A DNA stretch of 14,435 nt from Elusimicrobiota bacterium (GTDB taxonomy: Bacteria; CG03; SLGR01): assembly GCA_012511615.1 (NCBI GenBank), contig JAAZFS010000049.1, positions 1 through 14,435 of the forward strand, written 5' to 3'. The notes under the pieces were generated by a model, which was not told where the DNA came from, ran no database searches, and saw only the letters and a program-made list of their open reading frames with translations. Position numbers and translations under genes: made by a program. Positions 6,028 to 14,225 of the stretch are shown here, piece after piece; position 1 is the stretch's first letter, and each line of letters opens with the position of its first letter.

Positions 6028-7414
6028 TAAAAAGCTCCCTGCCTGATCTTATCAATTTCTCTGCCGCAGATTTGTCTTCTCCCTCTGCATAAAGTCTCAG
6101 GAGCGGCTCCGTACCTGAGGGACGGATCAAAAGCCATCTTCCTCCCTCCATATCTATCCTGCCTCCGTCCAAATAGCTCACTTCCTCTACCTTATAGGGT
6201 AATGAATGAACTTTAATATTTTCGCTGACCTTTTGCAAGAATTCCTCCCTTGAAAAACTTCCGGCACAGGGAAAATCTTCACGGAGATAATAACTACCTC
6301 CGAATTCGCATGATACCTCATCCCAGATTTCACCAAAGAGCATAGACCTTCTCTTCATCATCTCAAGTATTCTTAATGCTGTATAGAGAGCATCCCGCTC
6401 AGGAAGAAAATCACCAAAGCCTATTCCCCCACTTTCCTCACCAGCGACAAGAACATCGCCTTTAAGCATCTCTGGACATATATTTTTAAAGCCTATCGGA
6501 ACAATTTCAAGCTCAGCCTTATACTTTTCAGCCATACGATCCACCAAGCAAGTTCCTGCGACAGTTTTAATGATTCTGCCCTCCTTGCCCGAATCAAGCA
6601 TGTCCCAGGCTAAAACCGCTAAAATCACCTGCATAGAGAGAAAACGTCCATTTTCATCCACCAGGGCTATCCGGTCGGCATCCCCATCAAAAGCAAAACC
6701 TATATCAGCTCTTCCACTCTTCAGTAAGCCCATCAGCTCCCCCAAATACTGAGGTCGAGGCTCTGGGTTTATCCCACCAAAAAGAGGATCTCTCTCAGCT
6801 CTGAGGGCTGTCTCAATATAACCTTTTCTTTTTAGAAGCTCTCCAAAAAAAGGCGATCCAGTTCCATGGAAATAATCTACTCCAACCCTCAAGTTTCCTT
6901 CAGGAAGATATTTCTCAAGCTCCGCCAGATAATCCTGCCCCCAGTCCGAAGTCTTTCCATGATACTTCAAGCTCCATCTAGGCCCATCATAGCTGGTATC
7001 AGATAAACCCTCCGTTAGCTCTGCCACAAGCTCGCACCTTGCGCTTCCTCCATAATTTTCCTTGAGTTTCAATCCATTATAGGAAGCCGGATTATGCGAC
7101 GCACTAATGCAGGCACCAAGATCATAGCCTTGTCTAGTCACCCTGTGAGATACGCAAGGAGTCGGAACTGCCGAATCAGAAAGGTCAACCCTCACCCCAT
7201 TCTGCTCTAAGACAGCAGCAAAGAAAGATGCATATTCGGCTGAAAGAAACCGATTATCATAACCTACGCATACCTGAGAATTTTTCCCGACATAATCCGC
7301 CAAGCGAATAGCAAGTCTACCCAAATTCTCAAAAGTAAAAGTATCTGCAATTTCAGCCCGCCAACCATCCGTTCCGAAATTGATTTTCCCGCGGACGCAG
7401 CTATTTTTCTTCAT
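6017..7414 (-). CDS. Phosphoglucomutase/phosphomannomutase (alpha-D-phosphohexomutase)
   Basis: This 465-residue cytoplasmic enzyme interconverts hexose-6-phosphate and hexose-1-phosphate, supplying precursors for nucleotide sugars. All four superfamily signatures are intact: active-site phosphoserine loop CISASHNPASYNGLK (102–116; S106), metal loop FDGDADR (242–248), sugar-binding GEESGG (325–330) and phosphate-binding RPSGTEPLLR (431–440). N-terminal FGTDGWRA (13–20) is typical. Motifs alone do not separate glucose from mannose specificity, so no symbol is given. ATG at 7414 overlaps the end of the epimerase gene by 14 bases, and the 3' end overlaps the metK start by 11 bases, physically joining the polysaccharide cluster to the metK–sigma block. 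Length is normal for the family. Confidence 0.94.
   Translation of the reverse strand: MKKNSCVRGKINFGTDGWRAEIADTFTFENLGRLAIRLADYVGKNSQVCVGYDNRFLSAEYASFFAAVLEQNGVRVDLSDSAVPTPCVSHRVTRQGYDLGACISASHNPASYNGLKLKENYGGSARCELVAELTEGLSDTSYDGPRWSLKYHGKTSDWGQDYLAELEKYLPEGNLRVGVDYFHGTGSPFFGELLKRKGYIETALRAERDPLFGGINPEPRPQYLGELMGLLKSGRADIGFAFDGDADRIALVDENGRFLSMQVILAVLAWDMLDSGKEGRIIKTVAGTCLVDRMAEKYKAELEIVPIGFKNICPEMLKGDVLVAGEESGGIGFGDFLPERDALYTALRILEMMKRRSMLFGEIWDEVSCEFGGSYYLREDFPCAGSFSREEFLQKVSENIKVHSLPYKVEEVSYLDGGRIDMEGGRWLLIRPSGTEPLLRLYAEGEDKSAAEKLIRSGRELFNEQ
6035..6040 (-). promoter_or_regulatory. Ribosome-binding site for metK
   Basis: AGGGAG on the minus strand lies seven bases before the ATG at 6027, inside the last codons of the mutase gene. 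It is one of the strongest Shine-Dalgarno matches in the window and fixes the metK start. Confidence 0.75.
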
Positions 7415-8321
7415 TCTTAAAATACTCTAAGGTTTTTCTCATTCCTTCTCCAAAACCCATCTTTGCTTCCCAGCCTAAGTCTTTCAAGGCCCTGGAGGGA
7501 TCAAGCCGACTCTCTGCCAGTTCTCCAGGTCGAGCAGGATAATACTCAGCTGGTAAACTATAGTCCAAAGACTCCCCTAAAACCTCAAATATTCTGTTTA
7601 CTGATTCAGACGCCCCCACGCCGATGTTGTATATGCCATCTCCAGACTCAAGTGCCTTCTCAAAGGCCCTAGCCACATCACCCGCATATACATAGTCCCT
7701 CAACTGCTCACCATCACCAAATATTTTCACAGGTTTTCCCTTAAGCATAAGACCACAAAAAATAGCTACCACTCCAGCTTCCCCTGCCGGGTCCTGCCTG
7801 GGACCGTAAACATTTCCCAGCCTCATCGCAGCAGTCCTCAATCCATAGTGACTTTTGTAGTAGTTAAGATAAAATTCAAATGATAATTTAGATACCCCAT
7901 AAGGACAGAGAGGAGAAGCGGGATAAGACTCATCTGGTCTTTTACCCTCTGCTTCGCCGTACATCACTCCTCCAGAAGAAGCAAAAATAAAGCTTTTTAC
8001 ATTATTTTTTACTGCGGCCTCCAAGAGATTTATCCCACCGATAATATTCACATCCGCATCAAAAAAAGGATCTTCCACAGATTTTCTTACATCCAGCTGG
8101 GCCGCAAGATGAATCACAGAGTCAAAACCCACCTCTTTAAATAAATCGATAAGTTTTTCATCCCGGACATCCATCTCAATAAATTCCGCCACCGGATTTA
8201 AGTTTTTTCGCCGGCCGGTAATAAGGTTATCTACTATCCAAACTTTATGACCTTTGTCTATCAAAAGATCCGCAGTATGGGAACCTATAAAACCGGCTCC
8301 ACCAGTCAAAAGAATTTTCAT
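7401..8321 (-). CDS. NAD-dependent sugar epimerase/dehydratase, GalE-like
   Basis: This 306-residue extended short-chain dehydrogenase acts on a nucleotide sugar, probably as a UDP-glucose/UDP-GlcNAc 4-epimerase. The Rossmann motif LLTGGAGFIGSH (4–15) binds NAD, D31 in IVDN fits the NAD ribose, and HLAAQLDVRKSVEDP (71–85), catalytic Ser region ASSGGVMYG (114–122) and YGVSK (141–145; Tyr/Lys pair) are all present, as are RLGNVYGPRQDP and RDYVYAGDVARA, typical of the GalE-like group. It is shorter than E. coli GalE (338). The exact substrate cannot be read from the sequence; a 4,6-dehydratase or reductase is less likely. ATG at 8321 lies four bases after the phosphotransferase stop, with AAAGGGAG in the end of that gene, so coupling is likely. 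It stops at TAG within the mutase gene. Confidence 0.88.
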   Translation of the reverse strand: MKILLTGGAGFIGSHTADLLIDKGHKVWIVDNLITGRRKNLNPVAEFIEMDVRDEKLIDLFKEVGFDSVIHLAAQLDVRKSVEDPFFDADVNIIGGINLLEAAVKNNVKSFIFASSGGVMYGEAEGKRPDESYPASPLCPYGVSKLSFEFYLNYYKSHYGLRTAAMRLGNVYGPRQDPAGEAGVVAIFCGLMLKGKPVKIFGDGEQLRDYVYAGDVARAFEKALESGDGIYNIGVGASESVNRIFEVLGESLDYSLPAEYYPARPGELAESRLDPSRALKDLGWEAKMGFGEGMRKTLEYFKNEEK

Positions 8322-8325
8322 ATTT

Positions 8326-9693
8326 CTAACATGCTCCCTTTTTTAAAACCACCGCGGAAACTGTCCTAATTAGTATTTTTATATCCAGCCCCAGCGACCA
8401 ATTCTCCAGATAGTAAATATCTAATTCAATCATTTCCTCGTATGTTAAATCACTCCGACCAGAGACCTGCCATAGACCAGTGACACCGGGAAGTGTATTT
8501 AGCCGCCTCTTGGCCACCTCATCATATGCAGCGGCCTCCCAGAGGACCTGCGGGCGGGGACCAACCAAAGACATATCGCCTTTTAAAACATTGAAAAGCT
8601 GAGGAATCTCATCTATGGAATATTTCCGTATAAAGCTTCCCACTCTGGTTATCCGAGGGTCTTCCCTCATTTTAAAAGCCGCACCGCTACGCTCATTATA
8701 TTTCATGAGGCTCTCAAGCCTATCATCCGCATCCACTACCATTGAACGGAATTTATAGAATTTAAAATCCCTACCCTTAAAACCTCTTCTCAGATGGGAA
8801 TAAATTGGTGCACCAGGTGAATCCAACCAAATTGCTATATAGAGAAATATTAAAAAAGGTGAGAAAATCATCAAAACCAGCATAGAGACAACTATGTCGG
8901 AGATTCGCTTAAAATAATAATTAGAAGGTTCCTGGAGCGGATGCTTAAGGCTAAGGGCCGGTATCCCAAAATAAGTTTCATAATCTAGCTCTCCCATCTT
9001 TAGCTCAATCATATCGGGGACCATCTTAAAGTCCAGTCCCCTGTCCTCGCAAAAATTTATCACCTTCATTATTTCTGTACTTTCCACATCGGTATCAGTA
9101 AGAACTATCTCTTCCAAATTTTCTCTGGAAGCAATTTCCTTTATTTTCTTCGTATCAAACGAGGATAAGTGCAAGACATTAAAGCGACCGCTACGGGCAA
9201 TGTTTTTTTTCAATCTCTCCTTGACTTTACTACTGCCAACAAGAAGAATTCCCATTTTTCCGCCGCCATATAAAAACTTTGACCGAAGAAACCGGAAAAT
9301 CATATGAGAAGCATAGAGAAATATCACAGAAAATATAGCCGAATATATGAGAACCAAGCGCGAGTAGGAGTACTCCCTATAAAGAAATGTAGCCGCTGTG
9401 ATGAGAAGAGTTGAAAACAAGACCGCTCTAACCACTCCGAGGAACTCATCCGTCTTATAAATTATCCTATGCGTATTATAAATTTTAGTCCAACTTAAAC
9501 AGGCAAGGTAGACAATTATCACCACGGGCATGGCGCGCCTATACTGTTCAATCGGAGGTATCCCCTTGGTTAGGGAAAAAATTTCATATTGAAAACGAAA
9601 ACTATAGGCCAACATAAAAGAAAAATAAACAGCCAGAATGTCAAACACTCGCTGCAAAAATAACAAGATAAATTCTCTTTGATTTTTAATCAT
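8326..9693 (-). CDS. Polyprenyl-phosphate sugar phosphotransferase (WbaP/WcaJ-type initiating enzyme)
   Basis: This 455-residue membrane enzyme transfers a sugar-1-phosphate from a nucleotide sugar to undecaprenyl phosphate, the first step of surface polysaccharide assembly. The N-terminal half has about four hydrophobic helices (near 10–32, 54–70, 87–105 and 113–132) followed by a soluble nucleotide-binding-like region (about 147–250, MGILLVGSSKVKE). The C-terminal catalytic domain begins with NYYFKRISDIVVS (258–270) and a membrane helix (267–290). It shows the family motifs KFYKFRSMV (311–319), DEIPQLFNVLKGDMSLVGPRP (361–381, given here as the DEIPQ and GPRP blocks) and PGVTGLWQVSGRS (402–414). 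This is the full two-part architecture of WcaJ/WbaP proteins. The sugar (Glc, Gal or other) is not determinable. ATG at 9693 follows a 58-base spacer with no clear Shine-Dalgarno. Confidence 0.94.
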   Translation of the reverse strand: MIKNQREFILLFLQRVFDILAVYFSFMLAYSFRFQYEIFSLTKGIPPIEQYRRAMPVVIIVYLACLSWTKIYNTHRIIYKTDEFLGVVRAVLFSTLLITAATFLYREYSYSRLVLIYSAIFSVIFLYASHMIFRFLRSKFLYGGGKMGILLVGSSKVKERLKKNIARSGRFNVLHLSSFDTKKIKEIASRENLEEIVLTDTDVESTEIMKVINFCEDRGLDFKMVPDMIELKMGELDYETYFGIPALSLKHPLQEPSNYYFKRISDIVVSMLVLMIFSPFLIFLYIAIWLDSPGAPIYSHLRRGFKGRDFKFYKFRSMVVDADDRLESLMKYNERSGAAFKMREDPRITRVGSFIRKYSIDEIPQLFNVLKGDMSLVGPRPQVLWEAAAYDEVAKRRLNTLPGVTGLWQVSGRSDLTYEEMIELDIYYLENWSLGLDIKILIRTVSAVVLKKGAC

Positions 9694-9751
9694 TTTTAAT
9701 CAACCCAATTCTTACGAAACATTTACAAAATTAATCAGAAGCATATATACA

Positions 9752-10462
9752 TTATTTCTGCGATTCAGGAAAGTTTTTCCGTGGACGGGGACGAACTCTT
9801 TCTTTGAGTAGAATAAGTAAGGCCTGAACAAAGTCCATAAACTTTATCTTCTTTCCCTCAGCATAACCCCTGGGATTGTATTCAATAGGCACACTAATTA
9901 TTTTGTGACCACTTCTGAGGAGTTTTGCAGTGATTTCCGCCTCTATACCAAACCGATTCTCTTTCAGGTCCATACTTTTGAGCACATCCGCAGGTATCAA
10001 CTTATAACAAGTCTCTAAATCTCCCACTCCTGCAAAGTATAAAAAATTTGTCAAAACAGTAAGAAAACGATTGGCAAGGTACTGACGGCCAAACATTTTT
10101 TTCTTTCCAAATGGAAAGCGATTACCATAAACTACCGCCCCCTCATTTTCAGCGCTGGCCTTTAGAAGTTTAATGATATCCTTCGGATTATACTCCAAAT
10201 CCGCATCCTGAACTATAATGAAATCTCCGCTAGCCTCAGCAATTCCCCTTCTCACCGCAGCTGATTTGCCGGACTGTTTATCCAGCCTAAAATATTTAAG
10301 GCCCGGAATATCCGCCTTTTCCACTAAATTTCGGGTATTATCTCTGGAGGCATCATCTACAAGAATAATCTCTTTGTCCAGCTCAATAGCAACCACCTGA
10401 TGAAGAATACTGAGTATGGTGTTGGCCTCATTATATGAAGGTATAACTACTGATAGTTTCAT
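9752..10462 (-). CDS. Glycosyltransferase family 2, polyprenyl-phosphate mannosyl/glucosyltransferase-like
   Basis: This 236-residue GT-A fold glycosyltransferase resembles DPM1-type enzymes, which move a hexose from GDP-Man or UDP-Glc to a polyprenyl phosphate. VVIPSYNEANTI (5–16) and LVDDASRDNT (34–43) form the nucleotide site. IVQDADLEYNP (83–93) holds the DxD-like metal motif, and VYGNRF (111–116) matches the family's YGsRf block. There is no C-terminal membrane segment, so it is a soluble or peripheral enzyme at the cytoplasmic face. ATG at 10462 overlaps the preceding GT4 gene by four bases (ATGA). A role in making a lipid-linked sugar donor or adding a backbone residue is inferred from family and context. 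Confidence 0.88.
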   Translation of the reverse strand: MKLSVVIPSYNEANTILSILHQVVAIELDKEIILVDDASRDNTRNLVEKADIPGLKYFRLDKQSGKSAAVRRGIAEASGDFIIVQDADLEYNPKDIIKLLKASAENEGAVVYGNRFPFGKKKMFGRQYLANRFLTVLTNFLYFAGVGDLETCYKLIPADVLKSMDLKENRFGIEAEITAKLLRSGHKIISVPIEYNPRGYAEGKKIKFMDFVQALLILLKERVRPRPRKNFPESQK

Positions 10463-11619
10463 TTTTTTATCTGTTCAAGGGAGGACGACAATATAGCCTG
10501 AAATTTTTCCATATAGATTTCTTCTGAAAATTTTCTTTTAATATGCTGCCTTCCCTCTTTGGCAAGCTCTTTTCTTTTTTTTGCATTATCTAAAAGACTA
10601 AGTATCGCCCCCTCCAATGCATCCTGATCATAGGGACCATAAATTATTCCGCACCCTCTATTATTTATGATTTCTTTTACTCCCCCTGTATCGGCAGCAA
10701 TCACCGCAAGACCTGCACTCATGGCCTCCATAACACTTGTGGGGAGTGAATCCGCAATATATGAAGTATGGACAAAAATATCAAGTTGCCTGAGCCATTT
10801 GTCCGTATTCTCCACATATCCCTCAAAAATAATTTCCTTGCTTTCACCAGCTAAAAGTTTAAGTTTTTCTAAAAGTTCTGCCTCTTCTGGAAGAGCTTCA
10901 CCAGCGATGAGAAATCTTAATGGCGGATATCCTGGTTTATCCAGAATCTTCAAGGCAGCCCTTATAAACATCTCGGGGTTCTTCATCTCCGTCACTCGGC
11001 CCATCCAGCCTAGGGTTATCCCTGGCTCTTTAGACTCAGATTTTCCTCTAGCATTTGAATCAATCTCAACTCCATTATAAAGTTTTATGATTTCTTTTGT
11101 TTTCATAGAACTTTCAATCATGCTTTCTTCCACTGCACCAGATACGGGCAGGGCAGTTATTTTGCCTAGCCCAGAGAAAAAACGAATGGTTTTTATTGAC
11201 AGATTATTAAAGCCAGCCTCCGAATCCATAATATCATGGACTCTCCATATTACTGGAGTGCTGGAAATAAAACCTGCCAGACTTCCCAGTAGATGCATTT
11301 CCACGGTATTAGTATATATAAGTTTAGGACCTGACTTTTTTATCTCTATAATCAAGCGAAAGAGAAAAACCAAAGAAAAAAACCCAGCAAATAAAAGATT
11401 TTTCACTCTTATACTTTCCCGGCCAAGCTTAAATGGGGTTTCCGGTATCCCTATCACTTTCTTTTGGATATCATCAAGTCCGGTATAAAGTCTGCCCTTA
11501 AAACCAGTAATCAAACAGGGTTCAAATTTGTTTCTATCAAGCTTTTCAAGTGTTTTTAAAAGAACCTTCTGAGCTCCACCATACTCATAATCCTGATCTA
11601 AAAAAAGAACTTTAGTCAT
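10459..11619 (-). CDS. Glycosyltransferase family 4
   Basis: This GT-B fold sugar transferase (386 residues from ATG 11619) begins MTKVLFLDQDYEYGGAQKVL, where GGAQKVL is the usual N-terminal acceptor-side motif. The C-terminal half has GWMGRVTEMKNPEMFIRAA (the G-R-x-x-x-KN block) and DSLPTSVMEAMSAGLAVIAA, the nucleotide-sugar site in which the first acidic residue of EX7E is Asp. The frame is open to ATG at 11685, but those 22 extra residues are basic, lack family similarity and lie inside the neighbouring gene. ATG at 11619 overlaps that gene by only eight bases and starts exactly at the first beta-strand, so I prefer it; no strong Shine-Dalgarno helps. A hydrophobic stretch near residues 72–92 (LLFAGFFSLVFLFRLII) may bring it to the membrane. 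Sugar and linkage unknown. Confidence 0.88.
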   Translation of the reverse strand: MTKVLFLDQDYEYGGAQKVLLKTLEKLDRNKFEPCLITGFKGRLYTGLDDIQKKVIGIPETPFKLGRESIRVKNLLFAGFFSLVFLFRLIIEIKKSGPKLIYTNTVEMHLLGSLAGFISSTPVIWRVHDIMDSEAGFNNLSIKTIRFFSGLGKITALPVSGAVEESMIESSMKTKEIIKLYNGVEIDSNARGKSESKEPGITLGWMGRVTEMKNPEMFIRAALKILDKPGYPPLRFLIAGEALPEEAELLEKLKLLAGESKEIIFEGYVENTDKWLRQLDIFVHTSYIADSLPTSVMEAMSAGLAVIAADTGGVKEIINNRGCGIIYGPYDQDALEGAILSLLDNAKKRKELAKEGRQHIKRKFSEEIYMEKFQAILSSSLEQIKK

Positions 11620-12754
11620 AACTAGTAATTTTCTGATAAAGAGCATAGGTCTTTTCGGCAAGTTTCTTCCAAGAATAGTTTGCATCTACATGCTCTCTGC
11701 CCCTAAGCGCATATTCCTCTCTAAGGGAAGAATCCTCTATCAGTCTTTCAAGCTTTTCTCTCAAATCTTCAGAATCGGCCTCTTTAACCAGTAAACCTGC
11801 ATCAGAAACTACCGAGGCTATCTCTCCACTATCGGCAGCTATTACTGGCACCCCACAGCTCATAGCTTCTAGTAGGACCCGACCAAATCTCTCAGACTGA
11901 CCCCCAAGCGTAATTGAAGGCAAAACAAAAACATCCATAGAATTATAGTATCCAGTAAGCTCTGAATGGTTTACCGCCCCAGTAAATACTACCTTGTCAT
12001 TAAGATTTTTCTCCCTAACCTGTTCTTCTAGTTTTTCTCTTACTGGTCCATCTCCAACAATAAGCATTTTCAATTTTTCACTAGTCTTTATGCGAGAAAA
12101 AGCATCAATCAGATAATTCAGCCCTTTTTGCTCAGTAAGAGCTCCCACATATCCTATAACAAGATCAGCACCTTTAAGAGCTGGCAAGTCTCTTTTTACT
12201 ATAGAATCAGAGGGCTTAAAATAAGTGGTATCTATACCATGGGGCAGGATAGGCACCCCCCAGTCTCTTCCCTTCTTCTCAAGGACATCCCGAGCAGTCT
12301 GGGTTCTTGCCAGGATAAGATCAGCCTTCTTTAAACTCTTTCTTTCTATAAAATTAAAGGGCGGTGGATAGGGTCTAAAAATATTCTGAGAAGCATGCAG
12401 AACTACCTTAGTGGGCTTATTGGAGTATTTAGCCGCCCTTAATATCTGATAACTTCCAAAATTAAAAGGCTCATCTTCCAAGTCTATAAGATCTGGTTTA
12501 AAATCCTTGATAACTTTTTTTAAGATTCCAGAAAAAAACGCAAAGTGCAGATTACCTGTGAAATAAGGTTTTCCGGTAATATGCTTATCCCCCAAGAGTT
12601 TTCCCTCTAAATAAACTTTTTCTTTTTTCCAGTGTTCAATCCAATATTCTGGAGTTAGGACTCTAACATCATCCAAATATTCTGATAATTCCACCACCCT
12701 CTTCTGATACTGTTTTTGAAGAAGCGATGTATATGAAACAAATAATACTTTCAA
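11612..12754 (-). CDS. Glycosyltransferase family 4
   Basis: This 380-residue GT-B glycosyltransferase opens with MKVLFVSYTSLLQKQYQKR; it lacks the GG-x-E/Q loop seen in its two GT4 neighbours. The C-terminal domain shows GYVGALTEQKGLNYLIDAF (about 200–218), LIVGDGPVREKLE, and ERFGRVLLEAMSCGVPVIAA with an intact EX7E pair for nucleotide-sugar binding. PHGIDTTYF is the usual linker motif. The start is TTG at 12754: AAGGAA at 12762–12767 lies seven bases upstream, and the TTG overlaps the preceding stop as TTGA, so coupled translation is likely. It stops at TAA just inside the next GT4 gene. The product probably adds one sugar to the lipid-linked glycan at the inner face of the cytoplasmic membrane; donor and acceptor unknown. 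Confidence 0.9.
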   Translation of the reverse strand: MKVLFVSYTSLLQKQYQKRVVELSEYLDDVRVLTPEYWIEHWKKEKVYLEGKLLGDKHITGKPYFTGNLHFAFFSGILKKVIKDFKPDLIDLEDEPFNFGSYQILRAAKYSNKPTKVVLHASQNIFRPYPPPFNFIERKSLKKADLILARTQTARDVLEKKGRDWGVPILPHGIDTTYFKPSDSIVKRDLPALKGADLVIGYVGALTEQKGLNYLIDAFSRIKTSEKLKMLIVGDGPVREKLEEQVREKNLNDKVVFTGAVNHSELTGYYNSMDVFVLPSITLGGQSERFGRVLLEAMSCGVPVIAADSGEIASVVSDAGLLVKEADSEDLREKLERLIEDSSLREEYALRGREHVDANYSWKKLAEKTYALYQKITSYD

Positions 12755-13980
12755 GAAGCTCTTCCTTTATCTTTCTTTGTCCCGACAATATCAAAGTAAT
12801 GACCTTCAAGAGATTCTGCATTTTTCTTCCAAGTAAAGTTTTCCCTTACCAAATCTGCAGCTTTCTGCCCCATATTTTTTCTCTTCTTTTCATCTGACGC
12901 CATATCTATAAGAGCATCGGCCAGTCTGCGAAGCGCTGCCGCAGAAAGACCATAATCAATATAGGAAGATTTTTCAGTATCAAAGGGAACTAAAATCCCG
13001 TTATATCCATCTTCAACAATTTCTCTTAATCCATCCACACAACTGGCCACTATAGGCACTCCACAGGCCATCACCTCAAGAGCAGAAATACTTGTTGCTT
13101 CCGCCAAGGAAGGAAAGACTGCAAAATCCGCCTGAGCAATATACTCTACAATCCTGTCATTGGGCACCTCTCCTACAAATTTCACTATATCTTTTAAATC
13201 ATCTTTCGAAGCTCTTTCTTTTAAACTATCAATAAATTCTTTCTGGGATCCCCCTCCTACTATAAGGGCCCTAATACCTTTCTCTTCCTTAGCGGCAAGA
13301 GAAACTGCCTCAAGAAAATAATGAACACCTTTTACAGAGGCCAGACGGCCAAGAAACAAGGCTGTTACGCCCTCTCGTGATAAATCACCAGCCACCTGTT
13401 TTTCAGCTAAAACTTCAGGATTAAATCTTTCAGCGTCAATCCCATTAGGAATTGCCACGACTTCAACCCGTCCACCTGCTACTTCCCGGCAGATGTCCCG
13501 TCTATCTTTAGAGGCAGCAATAACAAGGCTCATTCTCCTCATTGCAAACTTCACAATATTTCTTCTAAAAAAGCTTTTCCTATCTTCAATGATTGCCCCG
13601 TGCTCGGTTACCAGAAGCGGCACACCACTTATCAAGGAAAAAACAGCACCAGCTACTCCTACCGGATAAAGGTAATGACAATGAAGTATATTTATAGGCT
13701 CTCTTCTATGTTCCCGTAGAAGAGTAAAAAGAAAATAAAGCATTCTTATGGGCCTCTTAAAAACACCCCGGCCACCCTTTATTCTTATAATTCTCACTCC
13801 TTCCCTAACTTCACTCTCAGGAAGAAGCTGACCCTCATATTTCTCTAGACTTCCAGTAAGAGTAACCCTATGACCTTTTAAAACCAAATGCCTTGCAATC
13901 TCCCACATATGAGTCTCAATACCTCCAGTAATTGGAGGAAGATGGGCACCGGATATAAATATATTCAATTTTTTTGTCAT
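12751..13980 (-). CDS. Glycosyltransferase family 4
   Basis: This 409-residue GT-B glycosyltransferase has the N-terminal loop PPITGGIETHMWEIARHL (15–32) typical of GT4 enzymes (PimA/WcaL-like). IPNGIDAERFNP links the two domains, and FLGRLASVKGVHYFLEAV and EATSISALEVMACGVPIVAS form the donor site, with an intact EX7E pair. A hydrophobic segment (VAGAVFSLISGVPLLV) lies in the N-terminal domain. The C-terminus is basic (GTKKDKGRAS). ATG at 13980 follows a 44-base spacer from the flippase stop, with GGAG about 13 bases upstream. The stop TGA overlaps the TTG start of the next GT4 by four bases. Three GT4 genes in a row imply a glycan repeat with several different linkages; the sugar is not determinable. 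Confidence 0.9.
   Translation of the reverse strand: MTKKLNIFISGAHLPPITGGIETHMWEIARHLVLKGHRVTLTGSLEKYEGQLLPESEVREGVRIIRIKGGRGVFKRPIRMLYFLFTLLREHRREPINILHCHYLYPVGVAGAVFSLISGVPLLVTEHGAIIEDRKSFFRRNIVKFAMRRMSLVIAASKDRRDICREVAGGRVEVVAIPNGIDAERFNPEVLAEKQVAGDLSREGVTALFLGRLASVKGVHYFLEAVSLAAKEEKGIRALIVGGGSQKEFIDSLKERASKDDLKDIVKFVGEVPNDRIVEYIAQADFAVFPSLAEATSISALEVMACGVPIVASCVDGLREIVEDGYNGILVPFDTEKSSYIDYGLSAAALRRLADALIDMASDEKKRKNMGQKAADLVRENFTWKKNAESLEGHYFDIVGTKKDKGRAS
12762..12767 (-). promoter_or_regulatory. Ribosome-binding site supporting a TTG start
   Basis: AAGGAA on the minus strand, followed directly by GAG, lies seven bases before TTG 12754–12752. It supports the rare TTG as the true start of the middle GT4 gene and sits in the end of the preceding gene, consistent with coupling. 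Confidence 0.65.
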
Positions 13981-14024
13981 TTACTAGAAAAAACTCCAAG
14001 AAAAGTATTTTTAATAGCACCAAT

Positions 14025-14216
14025 TTAAGCTTTATCAAAAGCTTTTAATATTAATATCAGACCCATATACAAAAAAGCATCAACAGGAATGCCCATAAAA
14101 ACATTAAAACCTGCAAAATATATAATCCCCCCCATAAGTACCGCAGAGCCCAAAGCCTTAAAAAAGGGTAGACTATCAAGCCGAATTCTTTCTTCCTTAA
14201 GGGAGATATAGTTCAT
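14025..14216 (-). CDS. Wzx/MATE-type polysaccharide flippase, C-terminal segment (downstream of in-frame TAG)
   Basis: These 63 codons hold two hydrophobic helices (FKALGSAVLMGGIIYFAGF and IPVDAFLYMGLILILKAF) and end at TAA. They are in the same frame as the upstream segment, separated by TAG TTT TTT. The residues on either side of the TAG (LATLASQGI, then FFMNYISL) together make one membrane helix followed by a basic/acidic loop, as in the C-terminal part of Wzx-type lipid-glycan flippases. ATG at 14216 could start a separate small membrane protein, but there is no Shine-Dalgarno (only TAGTTTTTT upstream), so I read this as the tail of one interrupted flippase gene. Confidence 0.7.
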   Translation of the reverse strand: MNYISLKEERIRLDSLPFFKALGSAVLMGGIIYFAGFNVFMGIPVDAFLYMGLILILKAFDKA

Positions 14217-14222
14217 AAAAAA

Positions 14223-14225
14223 CTA
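14223..14225 (-). other. In-frame TAG stop inside the flippase gene
   Basis: The minus strand reads CAG GGA ATC TAG TTT TTT ATG AAC. The hydrophobic helix continues on both sides in one frame, so a single codon change (for example TTG Leu to TAG) explains the break. It may be a sequence error, a real nonsense mutation or a readthrough site. Confidence 0.75.

Noticed and set aside
9694..9751. Internal promoter in the 58-base gap before the sugar phosphotransferase gene
   Set aside because: The gap is AT-rich with TATATA-like stretches, but I see no −35/−10 pair with proper spacing.
10667..11488. Two plus-strand open frames of 137 and 133 codons
   Set aside because: Both lie antisense within a GT4 gene with clear family motifs; Ser/Ile-rich content is typical of antisense shadows.
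11620..11685. Upstream 22-residue extension of the GT4 gene starting at 11619
   Set aside because: The extension lies inside the neighbouring GT4 gene and precedes the natural first beta-strand of the GT4 fold; ATG at 11619 fits better.
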